From Streptomyces sp. ISL-94 (GTDB taxonomy: Bacteria; Actinomycetota; Actinomycetes; Streptomycetales; Streptomycetaceae), in the NCBI RefSeq assembly GCF_018614075.1, contig NZ_JAGGOZ010000021.1:1-64000 (forward strand): DNA of 64,000 nucleotides, given 5' to 3'. The translations under genes were made by a program, and so were the position numbers. A model generated the notes under the pieces. It was not told the origin of the DNA, did no database searches, and saw only the letters and a program-made list of their open reading frames with translations. Below are positions 51,386 to 60,182 of the stretch, one piece after another (within the stretch, counting starts at the first letter, position 1; each line of letters starts with the position of its first letter).

Positions 51386-51806
51386 CTACGGGAACTGGTG
51401 ACGGCCGACGGGAAAGCAAGGCCGCGAGTGGTTGCCGGCTTGGACGGAGATCGCCTCGAAGACCCGGATCGAGGCCTTCCAGAAGCCCTGGAAGCGGAGG
51501 TCGTTCTGGAAGGTGTTCCAGTAGAGGCCGGGTCGGCCTTCTCCTTCATCACGTCCCAAACGTGTGGGTTGAAGACGGCCACGGCCTCGGTACGGCGGCA
51601 CGGACCTCCGAGGCCCTGACGGGAAGGGCCAGCTCGTCCCAGGCGGCGAGGACTTCGTCGAAGTCCGCCCAGTTGACGTCTTCTGAGGTCGGGACGTCAC
51701 CGGATGGCGTGGACCTGACCGCAGACGGGTCAGGTTCGGGCCGGCCCGGGGCCGGCCGGCCGGGGGCTGAACGATCAGCGCCGCCCCACAGGGGCATCGC
51801 CTTCAC
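51386..51806 (-). pseudogene. Frameshifted gene relic
   Basis: Three frames each keep a protein-like piece in order: EDVNWADFDEVLAAWDELAL, then TEAVAVFNPHVWDVMKEKAD, then GLYWNTFQNDLRFQGFWKAS and IRVFEAISVQAGNHS. Two frameshifts at about 51580 and 51530 would reconnect them. The family is not recognised. Confidence 0.5.
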
Positions 51807-51889
51807 GCCGCTCCTGGGTGGCGGCCCCAGGGGGGCGGCCCGGTCTGCTGGTGTGGCCGTCTCGGGTGCCTCCCCAGGTCCGTACGTCG

Positions 51890-52405
51890 CTACAGCGGCG
51901 CGTTGAGCTCGGCTTCGCGGCGGTCGAGTTCGGCGGCTGCCGGGTGGGCGGCCTCGGCGGTCGTCGCGTCCGAGAGCGTCAGGTACAGCTCGAAGGCGTC
52001 CTCGCTGCCGGCCGGGCGGCGAACGATGAGCGGCGGGTCCTGGTGGGTGCCGGTCGCGCAGGCGGCGAGCTGCAGGCGGGGGACGAAGGCGTGCAGGGTG
52101 TTGATCCAGTCGGCTTCGGCGAGCTCACGGCCTGGGGCCTCCTCGCCGGCGTACGTGCGCATCCAGCCTGCGTAGAGGGCGGTGAGGTGTTCGACGACCG
52201 CGGAGTGCCGGTACCAGCAGTGCGTGAGCGTGTTGTGGAGTTCGAAGGTCTTGCGGAGCCAGTCGACCCATCCGCCGAGCTCGCGCATGCGCATCCGCCG
52301 CTCCGAGGGGTCCATGGCCGCCCACACCCAGCGCTGTGGCTCGGTCAGCCGGGGGGCGTTGGGTGGCATCGGCCAGAGGTCGGCGGGGTTCATCGGGTCG
52401 GGCAC
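51890..52405 (-). CDS. DUF4913-like protein, last gene of the T4SS operon
   Basis: A 171-aa protein with conserved Trp/His segments (GGWVDWLRKTFELHNTLTHC, WYRHSAVVEHLTALYAGWMR, EADWINTLHAFVPRLQLAAC) that resemble DUF4913 proteins of actinobacterial integrative elements. GTG at 52405 has AGGAGC 6 bp upstream; ATG 52393 is an alternative. It follows the coupling-protein gene by 30 bp. Role in transfer unknown. Confidence 0.65.
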   Translation of the reverse strand: MPDPMNPADLWPMPPNAPRLTEPQRWVWAAMDPSERRMRMRELGGWVDWLRKTFELHNTLTHCWYRHSAVVEHLTALYAGWMRTYAGEEAPGRELAEADWINTLHAFVPRLQLAACATGTHQDPPLIVRRPAGSEDAFELYLTLSDATTAEAAHPAAAELDRREAELNAPL

Positions 52406-52435
52406 GTGCGCTCCTGGGGCGGTTCGTCGTCGGCT

Positions 52436-54121
52436 CTACTTCGTGGCGGGGCCCGCCGTGGGCTCGGCGAGGAGCTTCTTGAGGTCCTTGTCGCGGAAGG
52501 TGAGGCGCATCTTCACCTTGATCGGCGGCAGGTTGGTGTACTGCGCGATGGCGGTGAAGTCGGGCAGCTGCTGGAGGGAATGGACCGGGGCCAGGTCGGT
52601 CTCGGTGGCTTGCGTGTTGGTGGAGTGCTCGCCCCGGGAGCGGCCGTGACTGGTCTTCATGACCTCGGTCCGCCCGTACAGGCCGGAGAAGTAGCGCAGC
52701 GTCTCGAGGTCGCCGCAGCCCGGCAGGAGCATGCGCAGTCCGCTCGCCGACAGGACGGTGTTGGCCTTCTGCGTGCCGAGGGATTCGCGGAGCTGGGAGA
52801 GGTCGTGCCAGACCGTCAGGAGGGTGATGCCCATGCCGCGGCCGGTTGTGAGGATGTTGGGCAGGCGGGGGTAGCGCAGCATGTTGCCGGCCTCGTCGAC
52901 GAGGATGCCGACGGCGGGGTCGATGGGCTTCCCGGTGCGGTTGTAGCGGGACTCCGCGGCGTGGATGGCTCCGGCGATCAGGGAGCTGATGAGCGGGGCG
53001 AAGCGGTCGGCGTCGGCCTCGGAGGCGATGACACAGATGGTGCCCCGCCTGTCGAGCCATTCCGCGAAGGTGAAGTCGGAGCGGGCGCAGGTCTCGCGGA
53101 CTTCCTCGTCGGCGAAGACGCGGGCCAGGACGTTGAGGGTGAACTGGATGGAGCCGATGCCGTCCTCGTGCAGGCGCAGCCAGGGGGAGGCGTAGTCGTC
53201 GGCGACGTCGGTGAAACCGTGGGCGAGGAGAACGGCGCGGACGTGGTCGACGGCGTCCTTGCCCAGCGAGATCCAGCGGCGCATGTCGGAGATGCCACCG
53301 CCGGAGAGGTGGGCCGCGAGCAGGATGCCCTTGAGGACGCTCTTGGCCTGGTCGATCCAGGGCGCAGCCCGCTTTTCGTCGCCTGAGGGGGACGCTTCGG
53401 CCAGCCACGAGGCCATCCGGTCCGCGTCCTTCGCGTCGGCGCAGTACTCGACCGGCGACCAGTGGTCGCTGTCGCGGCCCGGGATACCGGCCGGGGCAAT
53501 GACCCAGACGGGCCCGACCCCGCGGCGGCGGGCGTAGATGACGTCCAGGTCCGCGGCCTTGGTGGTGGTGACGACCAGGGGGCCCTGCCACTCGGCGGCG
53601 TTGGGCAGGACCAGCCCGGTCGTCTTCGACGAGCCGGGCACGCCGAAGACGGTCGCGGAGATATTGGGCTGGGCGGCCACCACCTTCCTGGTCCGCAGGC
53701 CCCGTCCGGCGGTGATGCGGTTGACCCGCTTCGTCGGGTCGTTCGCCGCGGACATCTTCTGCTCGGTCTTCGCGCCTCCCCACTGGGCTCCGCCCGAGCG
53801 GCCGCCGAAGGACACCGCGCCGGCGACCTTGACGATCACGGCGCCCAGGGCGAGTACGAGGAGCACGGTGAGTGCGTAGAACAGCCAGGGCGGCGGGGCC
53901 GGCTGGTAGACGGAGGCAGGGCCTTTCGCGAGGGCCGAGATGACGGTGACGGGCACGCTGCCGGTGCTGCGGGCCCAGCCGTTGCCGGACAGCAGCCCGG
54001 CGAGCGGCCCGGCCAGGAGGACGGAGCCGCCGATCGTGACGGCCAGGCCCGCGCCGTACGCGGCGAGCAGCGTGTTGTCGTCGAGTCCGGCGGCGGACGG
54101 GCCTGTACCTCGCTCGGGCAC
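52436..54121 (-). CDS. VirD4/TraG-like type IV coupling ATPase
   Basis: A 561-aa protein. The N-terminus has two hydrophobic segments (about 20-45 and 80-100). Walker A is GVPGSSKTTG (160-169) and Walker B GILVDEAGN (about 407), followed by NILTTGRGMGITLLTVWHDL, the conserved motif of TraG/VirD4 proteins, and ANTVLSASGLRMLLPGCGD. It should bring DNA or effector substrates to the secretion channel. GTG at 54121 immediately follows the upstream stop (TGACGTG). Its gene neighbours are a VirB4-like ATPase and an SCO6880-like protein. Confidence 0.9.
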   Translation of the reverse strand: MPERGTGPSAAGLDDNTLLAAYGAGLAVTIGGSVLLAGPLAGLLSGNGWARSTGSVPVTVISALAKGPASVYQPAPPPWLFYALTVLLVLALGAVIVKVAGAVSFGGRSGGAQWGGAKTEQKMSAANDPTKRVNRITAGRGLRTRKVVAAQPNISATVFGVPGSSKTTGLVLPNAAEWQGPLVVTTTKAADLDVIYARRRGVGPVWVIAPAGIPGRDSDHWSPVEYCADAKDADRMASWLAEASPSGDEKRAAPWIDQAKSVLKGILLAAHLSGGGISDMRRWISLGKDAVDHVRAVLLAHGFTDVADDYASPWLRLHEDGIGSIQFTLNVLARVFADEEVRETCARSDFTFAEWLDRRGTICVIASEADADRFAPLISSLIAGAIHAAESRYNRTGKPIDPAVGILVDEAGNMLRYPRLPNILTTGRGMGITLLTVWHDLSQLRESLGTQKANTVLSASGLRMLLPGCGDLETLRYFSGLYGRTEVMKTSHGRSRGEHSTNTQATETDLAPVHSLQQLPDFTAIAQYTNLPPIKVKMRLTFRDKDLKKLLAEPTAGPATK

Positions 54122-54122
54122 G

Positions 54123-55682
54123 TCAGATCACCATCTTCTCGTCGGTCTCGAAGAGGCGTTCCTCGGTGCGGGAGAGCACGAGCTGGACGGCGTGGGAGCC
54201 GCCGCCGCGGCCGACCTTCCACAGGGCGCGGCCGCGCTGGCCGGCTCCCCAGGAGCCGATGAGGGCGCATTCGGAGTCGGTGAGTCCAATGGCCTCGCGG
54301 GTGATCTGGAGGGGCCGGGTGTCCTGGGCGAGCTGGATGCGGGTCTCGCAGGAGGCGATGAGGTCGCGGGCGATGGCGACGGCCTCGGAGCCCGCCGCGC
54401 CGACGGACTCGAAGTCGGAGAGGCGGTGGGTGGCCAGGACCTGGATGGTGCCCGTCGCCCTGCTGAGCCTGAGGTCGGCGTCGATCTTCTTGACCATGGT
54501 GGCGCCGCCGGAGCGCATCTGCCGCCACAGCTCGTCGCGTACGACGATCCACGGCTTCTGTCCGGGCTGGTCGATGGCGGACTGCGCCCAGCTCGATACG
54601 CAGGACAGCACCATGGCGACGGTCTCGTCGCCGTACTCCTGCAGGGCGGAGATGTCGACGGACTGGAGCGGGGCGTCCCAGTCCAGGTCGATCGAGGTGG
54701 CCTCGTCGAAGAGACCGCCGAGGTGGCCGGTGACCATGCCGCCCAGCGCGGAGCGGATGGAGGCCATCTGCTCGCGGGCCCGCTGGACTTCTCCGTCGCG
54801 GATGCGCAACTCGCGGGCCATGACGTCGGTGGGGTCGCGCAGCCGGTCGTAGACGAGGGGGAGGGTGGGCACGGCGAAGCGGGAGGTGCCGGTGCCGTGG
54901 AGCTCGCCGGTGACCTCGCGTACGGCGACGTCGAGGGCTTCTTCCTCCTGGGGGAGCAGGGTGCGGCGCAGCTGGAGTTCGAGCAGTGCCTTCAGCAGGG
55001 TCAGGCGGCGCCGGTGGATCTCGGTCAGGCGGGACTTGAGCTCGGCCGGGTCCTTGATGAGGTCCAAACCCGCGCCGAGCGGGCCCGCGTCCAGCGGGTT
55101 GAGGCGGCCGGGCAGGCCGGGGCCGAGGCGTACCGGCTCGACGCCGAGGTGGCGGCACAGGGCCTGGTACTCGCCCTTGACGTCTCCGGCGATCAGCGTG
55201 CGGTGCCCGAACGCCATCAGTCGCAGCGACAAGGCCTTGACGTGCGCGCTCTTACCCGACCCGGGGATGCCGGTGATCATCACGTTGGGGTTGGTGCACA
55301 GTCCTTCTTTCACCCAGACCGCGGGGTGGGCGCTGAAGGCCTCCGTGGTCAGGACGTTGCGGCCGATGTACGCGCCGATGGGCGGCAGGCTTGCCGCGTG
55401 CAGGAACGGGTAGAGGCCGGCGGCGTTCGCGGTGTCCGCGCGTACGACTTCGGTGCGCGGCACGGCGGCGGCGCGGCCGGCGAACGGCTGGCTCCAGCCT
55501 TTCCTGGGGGCCACCCGCATCGAGGTCGCCGGGTCTTCCAGAAGGCGGGAGCGGCGCAGTTCGCGGGCGGTGCGCTGGGGCGGGATCGGCAGGGGCGGGC
55601 GGTCGGCGACGCCGGCCGCCTCGTCGATGCTGATGGCGTCGAGGAGGGTGTCGCCCGCCGGGCGGCGGGAGAAGAGGCCCAT
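54123..55682 (-). CDS. VirB4-like T4SS ATPase
   Basis: A 519-aa protein with Walker A GIPGSGKSAH (138-147), LIAGDVKGEYQALCRHLGVE, Walker B-like WIVVRDELWRQMRSG (about 377) and ATGTIQVLATHRLSDFESVG, the arrangement of actinobacterial VirB4/TraC-type ATPases. The first VirB4 domain seems to be supplied by the separate SCO6880-like gene upstream. ATG at 55682 shares one base with the preceding stop (TGATG). It should energise assembly of the channel. Confidence 0.88.
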   Translation of the reverse strand: MGLFSRRPAGDTLLDAISIDEAAGVADRPPLPIPPQRTARELRRSRLLEDPATSMRVAPRKGWSQPFAGRAAAVPRTEVVRADTANAAGLYPFLHAASLPPIGAYIGRNVLTTEAFSAHPAVWVKEGLCTNPNVMITGIPGSGKSAHVKALSLRLMAFGHRTLIAGDVKGEYQALCRHLGVEPVRLGPGLPGRLNPLDAGPLGAGLDLIKDPAELKSRLTEIHRRRLTLLKALLELQLRRTLLPQEEEALDVAVREVTGELHGTGTSRFAVPTLPLVYDRLRDPTDVMARELRIRDGEVQRAREQMASIRSALGGMVTGHLGGLFDEATSIDLDWDAPLQSVDISALQEYGDETVAMVLSCVSSWAQSAIDQPGQKPWIVVRDELWRQMRSGGATMVKKIDADLRLSRATGTIQVLATHRLSDFESVGAAGSEAVAIARDLIASCETRIQLAQDTRPLQITREAIGLTDSECALIGSWGAGQRGRALWKVGRGGGSHAVQLVLSRTEERLFETDEKMVI

Positions 55683-57202
55683 CAGAATCCCATCCGTCGG
55701 TCGGGCAGGCCCTGGCCGAGGGGGAGGGCGCCGGTGGCGAAGCCGGTGTCCTGGGCGCCCCACATGCGCCGCACCTCCAGCCCGGAGGCGGCGGCGTCGG
55801 CCTGGAGCTCGGCGCAGGCCGTCTCCAGCTCGTCGAGTTCGGTGACGGTCACGGTGAGGACGGCCGTCATCCGCATGACGCCCTGGCCGGAGGCGCGGGC
55901 GGCGTCCTGCTGACGGGCGATGGCCTCCTCGCGGCGCTCGTCCTCACTCTCGTCGCGACCGGACTTCGCGCGCAGGTGGCGGGCGGAACTCCGCTTGGCC
56001 TTGTCGCGGGCCAGCTCCTGGCGGGCGCGGCGGGGTCCGATCGGCTCGTAGAGCAGGCTCATGGCGCGGCGGGCGTTCTGCCGGGGCCGCATCAGGGGCT
56101 GAAGGATCGTTGCGTAGACCTCGGCCTGGGGCCAGGTGCGGACCTGGTAGGACACCGACCAGGCGCCGTCGTGCCGGTAGACGCCCCAGGCCGTCTCGGT
56201 GGCGGCGGGGCCGGCGAGGTCGGGGTCGACGCCGGGCGCGGTACCGGTCCAGCCGGGGGCCTGGGCGGCCGCGTTGCGGGTGGCGAGGGCCTGCTGGGCC
56301 TCGGGGTCGTACGCGGTGCGCACGGTCTGGGCCACCTTGCGGGGCGGCAGCCACTCAACGACCTGGAGGCTGGCCGTCGACAGGCCCTGGCCCATCGCGT
56401 GCAGTTCGCGTACGAGGACGGCCGCGGCGCCGACCTGCCCGCCGCCAGCACCCTTGATGGCGAGGCGGGCCCGGGCGGCGGAGAGGGTCACCGTCAGGTA
56501 CGTCTCGCGCGAGGCGGCGGCCGGGCCGGCGCCGTCCATCAGCTCGGTCAGCGCCGTCACGGCGGCGGCCGGCGCGTCCGCGGTGACGTGGCGGGCGGTC
56601 CAGGAGGCGAGGGCGGCGCCGTCGTCGGGCAGGCACCGCTGGTGCACGGCGATCCGTACGACGGGGGAGTCCTCGGTGCAGTAGCTGCGCAGGAACTGCG
56701 CCCAGGTGGCCACGCGGGCGGTCTGCTTGTCGGTGTCGACGAGGGCCAGGCCGGGGAAGGTGATGCGGGCGATGGCGCTGTAGGTACCGGCCACGGGGTC
56801 GTGGACGACGCCGAGCTGGCCGCCGAGCCCGTCGGGGGCTTCCAGGATCCGCAGGCGGGCCAGGACGCCGGGCAGGTCCATGGGCTGGCGGCCGGTGTCG
56901 GCGGAGCGCGGGGCGAAGGCGCCGGAGAAGAAGAGGTTGCGTCGGGTAGCCACGGAGATCTGGTGCCTTACTGCGAGAGAGATCCATTCGTCGGCGCTGA
57001 GGCCTGCCACCCGCCCGAAGGCGAGGGCGAGCAGGAGCAGTGCGATGGGCACGCATACGAACGCTGCCTGCCAGCCGACGTTGAATGGCATGAGCGCGAG
57101 CAGGGAGGCGGCGGCGACCATCGCGAAGCCGGGCCCGGACAGGCGGCCCATGAAGCCGGTCGTCTCGGACTGCCAGCCGCCGTAGGAAATGGGCTGGGAC
57201 AC
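55682..57202 (-). CDS. SCO6880-family T4SS protein
   Basis: A 506-aa protein. Two hydrophobic helices near the start (FAMVAAASLLALMPFNVGWQ, FVCVPIALLLLALAFG) are PrgI-like, followed by a long cytoplasmic part resembling the N-terminal domain of VirB4 (WISLAVRHQISVATRRNLFF, AIARITFPGLALVDTDKQTA, SVSYQVRTWPQAEVYATILQ). It has the look of the actinobacterial SCO6880 family. GTG at 57202 has GGAGGG upstream. It ends in a one-base overlap with the VirB4-like gene. Confidence 0.85.
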   Translation of the reverse strand: MSQPISYGGWQSETTGFMGRLSGPGFAMVAAASLLALMPFNVGWQAAFVCVPIALLLLALAFGRVAGLSADEWISLAVRHQISVATRRNLFFSGAFAPRSADTGRQPMDLPGVLARLRILEAPDGLGGQLGVVHDPVAGTYSAIARITFPGLALVDTDKQTARVATWAQFLRSYCTEDSPVVRIAVHQRCLPDDGAALASWTARHVTADAPAAAVTALTELMDGAGPAAASRETYLTVTLSAARARLAIKGAGGGQVGAAAVLVRELHAMGQGLSTASLQVVEWLPPRKVAQTVRTAYDPEAQQALATRNAAAQAPGWTGTAPGVDPDLAGPAATETAWGVYRHDGAWSVSYQVRTWPQAEVYATILQPLMRPRQNARRAMSLLYEPIGPRRARQELARDKAKRSSARHLRAKSGRDESEDERREEAIARQQDAARASGQGVMRMTAVLTVTVTELDELETACAELQADAAASGLEVRRMWGAQDTGFATGALPLGQGLPDRRMGF

Positions 57203-57203
57203 G

Positions 57204-59054
57204 TCATCCCTCCGTTCGATGGGCTGGGGAGGGTCGCGGGCCGGGGTCCGCTGCCTCGGTCGGTGCTCCGACCGCAGCGGGCGCGGAGGACGGCTGCCTG
57301 CGGGGCGGGATGACCACATGGCGGCCGCCGGCCCCACCCTGGTCGAGACCGGCGTTGGCGGCCGCGCTGCCCAGCCCGGACTCCAGGGAGTCCTTACCGA
57401 CCGCCGCGACCTGCAGGCCGAAGGCCGCCATGGTCAGCGCCCGGCCGCCGAAGCGGCCTGCGGATCTCCCGGCGCCGCCTGCCCCGGCCGTGCCGGAGGG
57501 CGAGGGAGCCGCGGAGGTCGTTGTGTTCTCCGATTCAAGGGCCTTGGTGTAGCCAGGGCCGCCGCCGACCGAGCCGGCGCCGCTGGGCTCCGGGCGGTAG
57601 CCACCGGTCATGGAGGAGGCGGAGGACCCCGCAGAACTCAGCCATCCCGAGGCCATGGCGGCGCCCGAGCCGTTGGTCGTGAACGTCATGAACTTCGCCA
57701 GGGCCGGCCAGCACAGCGCGGCCGCGAGGAACATGACGAAGCCGACGAGCATGTTCTGCATGCCCTGCCCTTCGGTCATGGCGAAGACGCCAATGGAGAA
57801 GCAGGCCACGATCGCGGGCTTCATCAGGACCAGGGAGATGAAGGCGTTGCGGGCCTTGGGCCACCATTCGGCGGTGGCATCGGAGAGCTGCCCCGCCAGG
57901 GTGATCGGCATCGTCGCGAGGATGAGCATGATGCCGACCTGGCGCATCAGGATCTCCACCCACAGGGCCGCGATGACCAGGATGCAGACGATGCCGACGA
58001 CGATGACGACGCCGACCGCGGAGGCGGCCACCCCCTCACCGGCGACGAGCGCGCCTCCGGCGGTGGCGGCGCCACCGCCCCCGGTAATCAGCCCGCCGAA
58101 GAGGGTGCCGAGCCTCTCCTGCATAGCCTGCGTCGCCGCGATACTGCCCTCGCCGCCGCCCTTGAAGGTCTTGTTGATGATCCACGTCGACACCTCGTCG
58201 GACCAGGTGAGCGCGGTTTGGGCCCCACCCCAGTAGACGGAGGAGATCACGGCCCACTTCGCAAGGCCCGTCAGCGCAGTCGCAGCCGGTCCGCCGTTGT
58301 GACTGATGGCCACCTTCCCGAACTGGATCAGCAGCAGGAACACGGCCAGGACCGCCGACAGGGAGGTCATCATCAACGTGAACTTGTTGATGCCGACGTC
58401 GTCCAACTTGATGCTGGAGTTCGCGTTGAAGAGCGTCGCGAACTCCTTCAGCAGCCAGACGACACCGTTCCCGATGTAGATGGCGGCTTCCTTCAACGCG
58501 TTGGAGGCGAACTCGGAGAACTTCTTCCCAACCCACTCCAGCGGCCCCGTGGAGGGCACGCCGTACTCCTCCTCCCCCTCCTTCTGGCACACGCTGAACG
58601 GACGGCCGTCGCGCACGACGCAGTCGGTGATGAACTGGTTGAGGGGCTCGAAGTTCTTCCACTGCTTGTCGGGGAAGTCCTTGCGCCACCGCTCAAGGCG
58701 GCGGATCTCGGCCTCCTTCTGCTCCTGCGGGTTGCACTCCGCGGCGCCTGTGCCGTCCGCGCCTTCGCAGATCTTGGTCCGGCCGGGGAATGGCGGATCG
58801 CCGGGCCCGGGAAGGCGGCAGATGGAACGGTCGTCGATCTGGTCGACCAGGCAGTACTTGTCGCGGGCATCAAGCCCGACGGTGAACTGGTCCCAGTCTT
58901 TCGGGATGGGGTCGGGCGGCCCTACCAAGGCGTGGTACTTTGGATCGTCGGCGGCCACAGCGATCGAGAGGGCGGCTCCGGCGCTGAGGAAGGAGAGCAG
59001 CGCGCAGAGCAGGACGACGGCGCGAGTTGCGCGCACGAAGCGGTCAGTTCGCAT
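57204..59054 (-). CDS. VirB6/TrbL-like polytopic T4SS protein
   Basis: A 616-aa membrane protein. A signal-like N-terminus (VVLLCALLSFLSAGAALSIA), a periplasmic-type Cys-containing region, then six or so transmembrane helices (LMMTSLSAVLAVFLLLIQFG, VGVVIVVGIVCILVIAALWV, QVGIMLILATMPITLAG, MQNMLVGFVMFLAAALCWPA) and a long Gly/Ser/Pro-rich tail. Length and topology match actinobacterial VirB6-like channel proteins. ATG at 59054 overlaps the end of the preceding (frameshifted) gene by 11 nt. Confidence 0.85.
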   Translation of the reverse strand: MRTDRFVRATRAVVLLCALLSFLSAGAALSIAVAADDPKYHALVGPPDPIPKDWDQFTVGLDARDKYCLVDQIDDRSICRLPGPGDPPFPGRTKICEGADGTGAAECNPQEQKEAEIRRLERWRKDFPDKQWKNFEPLNQFITDCVVRDGRPFSVCQKEGEEEYGVPSTGPLEWVGKKFSEFASNALKEAAIYIGNGVVWLLKEFATLFNANSSIKLDDVGINKFTLMMTSLSAVLAVFLLLIQFGKVAISHNGGPAATALTGLAKWAVISSVYWGGAQTALTWSDEVSTWIINKTFKGGGEGSIAATQAMQERLGTLFGGLITGGGGAATAGGALVAGEGVAASAVGVVIVVGIVCILVIAALWVEILMRQVGIMLILATMPITLAGQLSDATAEWWPKARNAFISLVLMKPAIVACFSIGVFAMTEGQGMQNMLVGFVMFLAAALCWPALAKFMTFTTNGSGAAMASGWLSSAGSSASSMTGGYRPEPSGAGSVGGGPGYTKALESENTTTSAAPSPSGTAGAGGAGRSAGRFGGRALTMAAFGLQVAAVGKDSLESGLGSAAANAGLDQGGAGGRHVVIPPRRQPSSAPAAVGAPTEAADPGPRPSPAHRTEG

Positions 59055-59822
59055 GGCGGACCTGGACCCAGCCGTCGCTCCAGGCGTACGGGCTGGTGGG
59101 CTCGTAGGCGACCGGGAAGTCGCCCAACTTGTCGTACTTGTCGGTGAACTTCCAGGCACCGTCCTCCCATTTCACGACGAACGAAATGGTGGCGCCGCGA
59201 AGCGGATCCTCGTCCGTGCCGCCCTTGGGGCCGCTGGCGAAGCGGTCGTAGGACAGCCAGATCTGCATGACGTCGCCAGCAGGCAGCCCGGGCGCCTTCA
59301 GCGTCTACCCCGGGCGGCGTGGACGGCGGTCGTGAAGGAGACATCGGCCGGGAGTCCGCCCGACGGGGCCAAACCGAGCGCTTCGCGCATCTTGCGGATC
59401 TCGGAGACCTGCTTGTCGACGTATCCGGGCGCATCCTTCGACACCACTGCGGTGAGCTGCTGGGCGGCCTTCTCGTCGTCGAGCCAGGCGAATTCCTCCC
59501 AGAAGTAGACGGCGGCCGAGATCCCGCCGCTGGGAGAGCCGGGGAAACCGATAGCCACACCGTTCTGGTGGCCCGTGGGCTTACGCAGGCTGATCTTCTG
59601 GGCCCGCTCCGGTGTCATCGGGCTGTCCGTCGTGGTGCCGCCGGTCGGCACGGGGGTGCTGGCGGACGGGCTGGCGCCCGCCTGCGGGCCACCCTTGGCG
59701 TCGTTCCGCATCAGCGTGGCCGCCGCGAACCCGCCCGCAACCAGGAGTGCGGCCACCGCGACGACGATCGCGGCGAGTACGAGGCGGGCCCTGCGGGCCT
59801 GGAGCCCGGTTGAAGAATCCAT
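59044..59822 (-). pseudogene. VirB8/TcpC-like T4SS protein, frameshifted
   Basis: From ATG 59822 the frame has one transmembrane helix (LVLAAIVVAVAALLVAGGFA), a linker and a globular domain start (SLRKPTGHQNGVAIGFPGSP, AVYFWEEFAWLDDEKAAQQL), then stops at 59298 after TTAVHAARGRR. A second frame picks up directly: TLKAPGLPAGDVMQIWLSYD, GATISFVVKWEDGAWKFTDK, ending at 59044 with WVQVRHAN. Together they give about 260 aa with the single-helix plus NTF2-like layout of VirB8/TcpC proteins. A one-base indel near 59300 (CGGGGTAGACGCTG) separates them. Either a real inactivation, a sequencing error or a programmed frameshift. Confidence 0.7.
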
Positions 59823-59824
59823 GC

Positions 59825-60166
59825 TCACGCGCTCGTCATGGTGAAGACGGCCAGGACCAGCGAGGATGTCAGCCCGATGCCGCCGGCACCGATGAGGCTC
59901 CACAGCACGCTCTGCTTGCCGCGGGCGGCCAGGGCCGCGCGCTCGGTGTTGTGGCCGATCGCGACCAGGGCCCATCCGGCGAGGCCGCCGAGGACCGCGA
60001 GGGCCAGGCCGCCGCCGGCGGTCCAGGCCAAGATCGTCTGGACCGGGGTGTTGACCGCGGTCGGCAGCGTCGGGTTGAAGTCGGGTACCGGGCCGACGCC
60101 GTCGGCCAGGACGACCAGGCCCGGGTCGCTCGCGAGGGTGTGCAGGGTCGTCAGGAGCTGGCTCAT
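59825..60166 (-). CDS. Two-helix pilin-like T4SS protein (VirB2-like, DUF6112 type)
   Basis: A 113-aa protein with two strong hydrophobic helices (TILAWTAGGGLALAVLGGLA, WSLIGAGGIGLTSSLVLAVF) around a short basic loop, and an N-terminal soluble stretch. Position at the head of the VirB8-VirB6-SCO6880-VirB4 run and VirB2-like topology suggest a pilin or channel subunit. It ends 2 bp before the next gene. Confidence 0.75.
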   Translation of the reverse strand: MSQLLTTLHTLASDPGLVVLADGVGPVPDFNPTLPTAVNTPVQTILAWTAGGGLALAVLGGLAGWALVAIGHNTERAALAARGKQSVLWSLIGAGGIGLTSSLVLAVFTMTSA

Positions 60167-60182
60167 TTTGGGTGATTCCTCG

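Noticed and set aside
53940-55913. 657-aa plus-strand open frame
   Set aside because: Antisense to the VirB4-like ATPase and flanking T4SS genes; the same holds for the long plus-strand frame at 51818-53386.
57189-59147. 652-aa plus-strand open frame
   Set aside because: Shadow of the VirB6-like gene, whose transmembrane pattern and operon position are clear.
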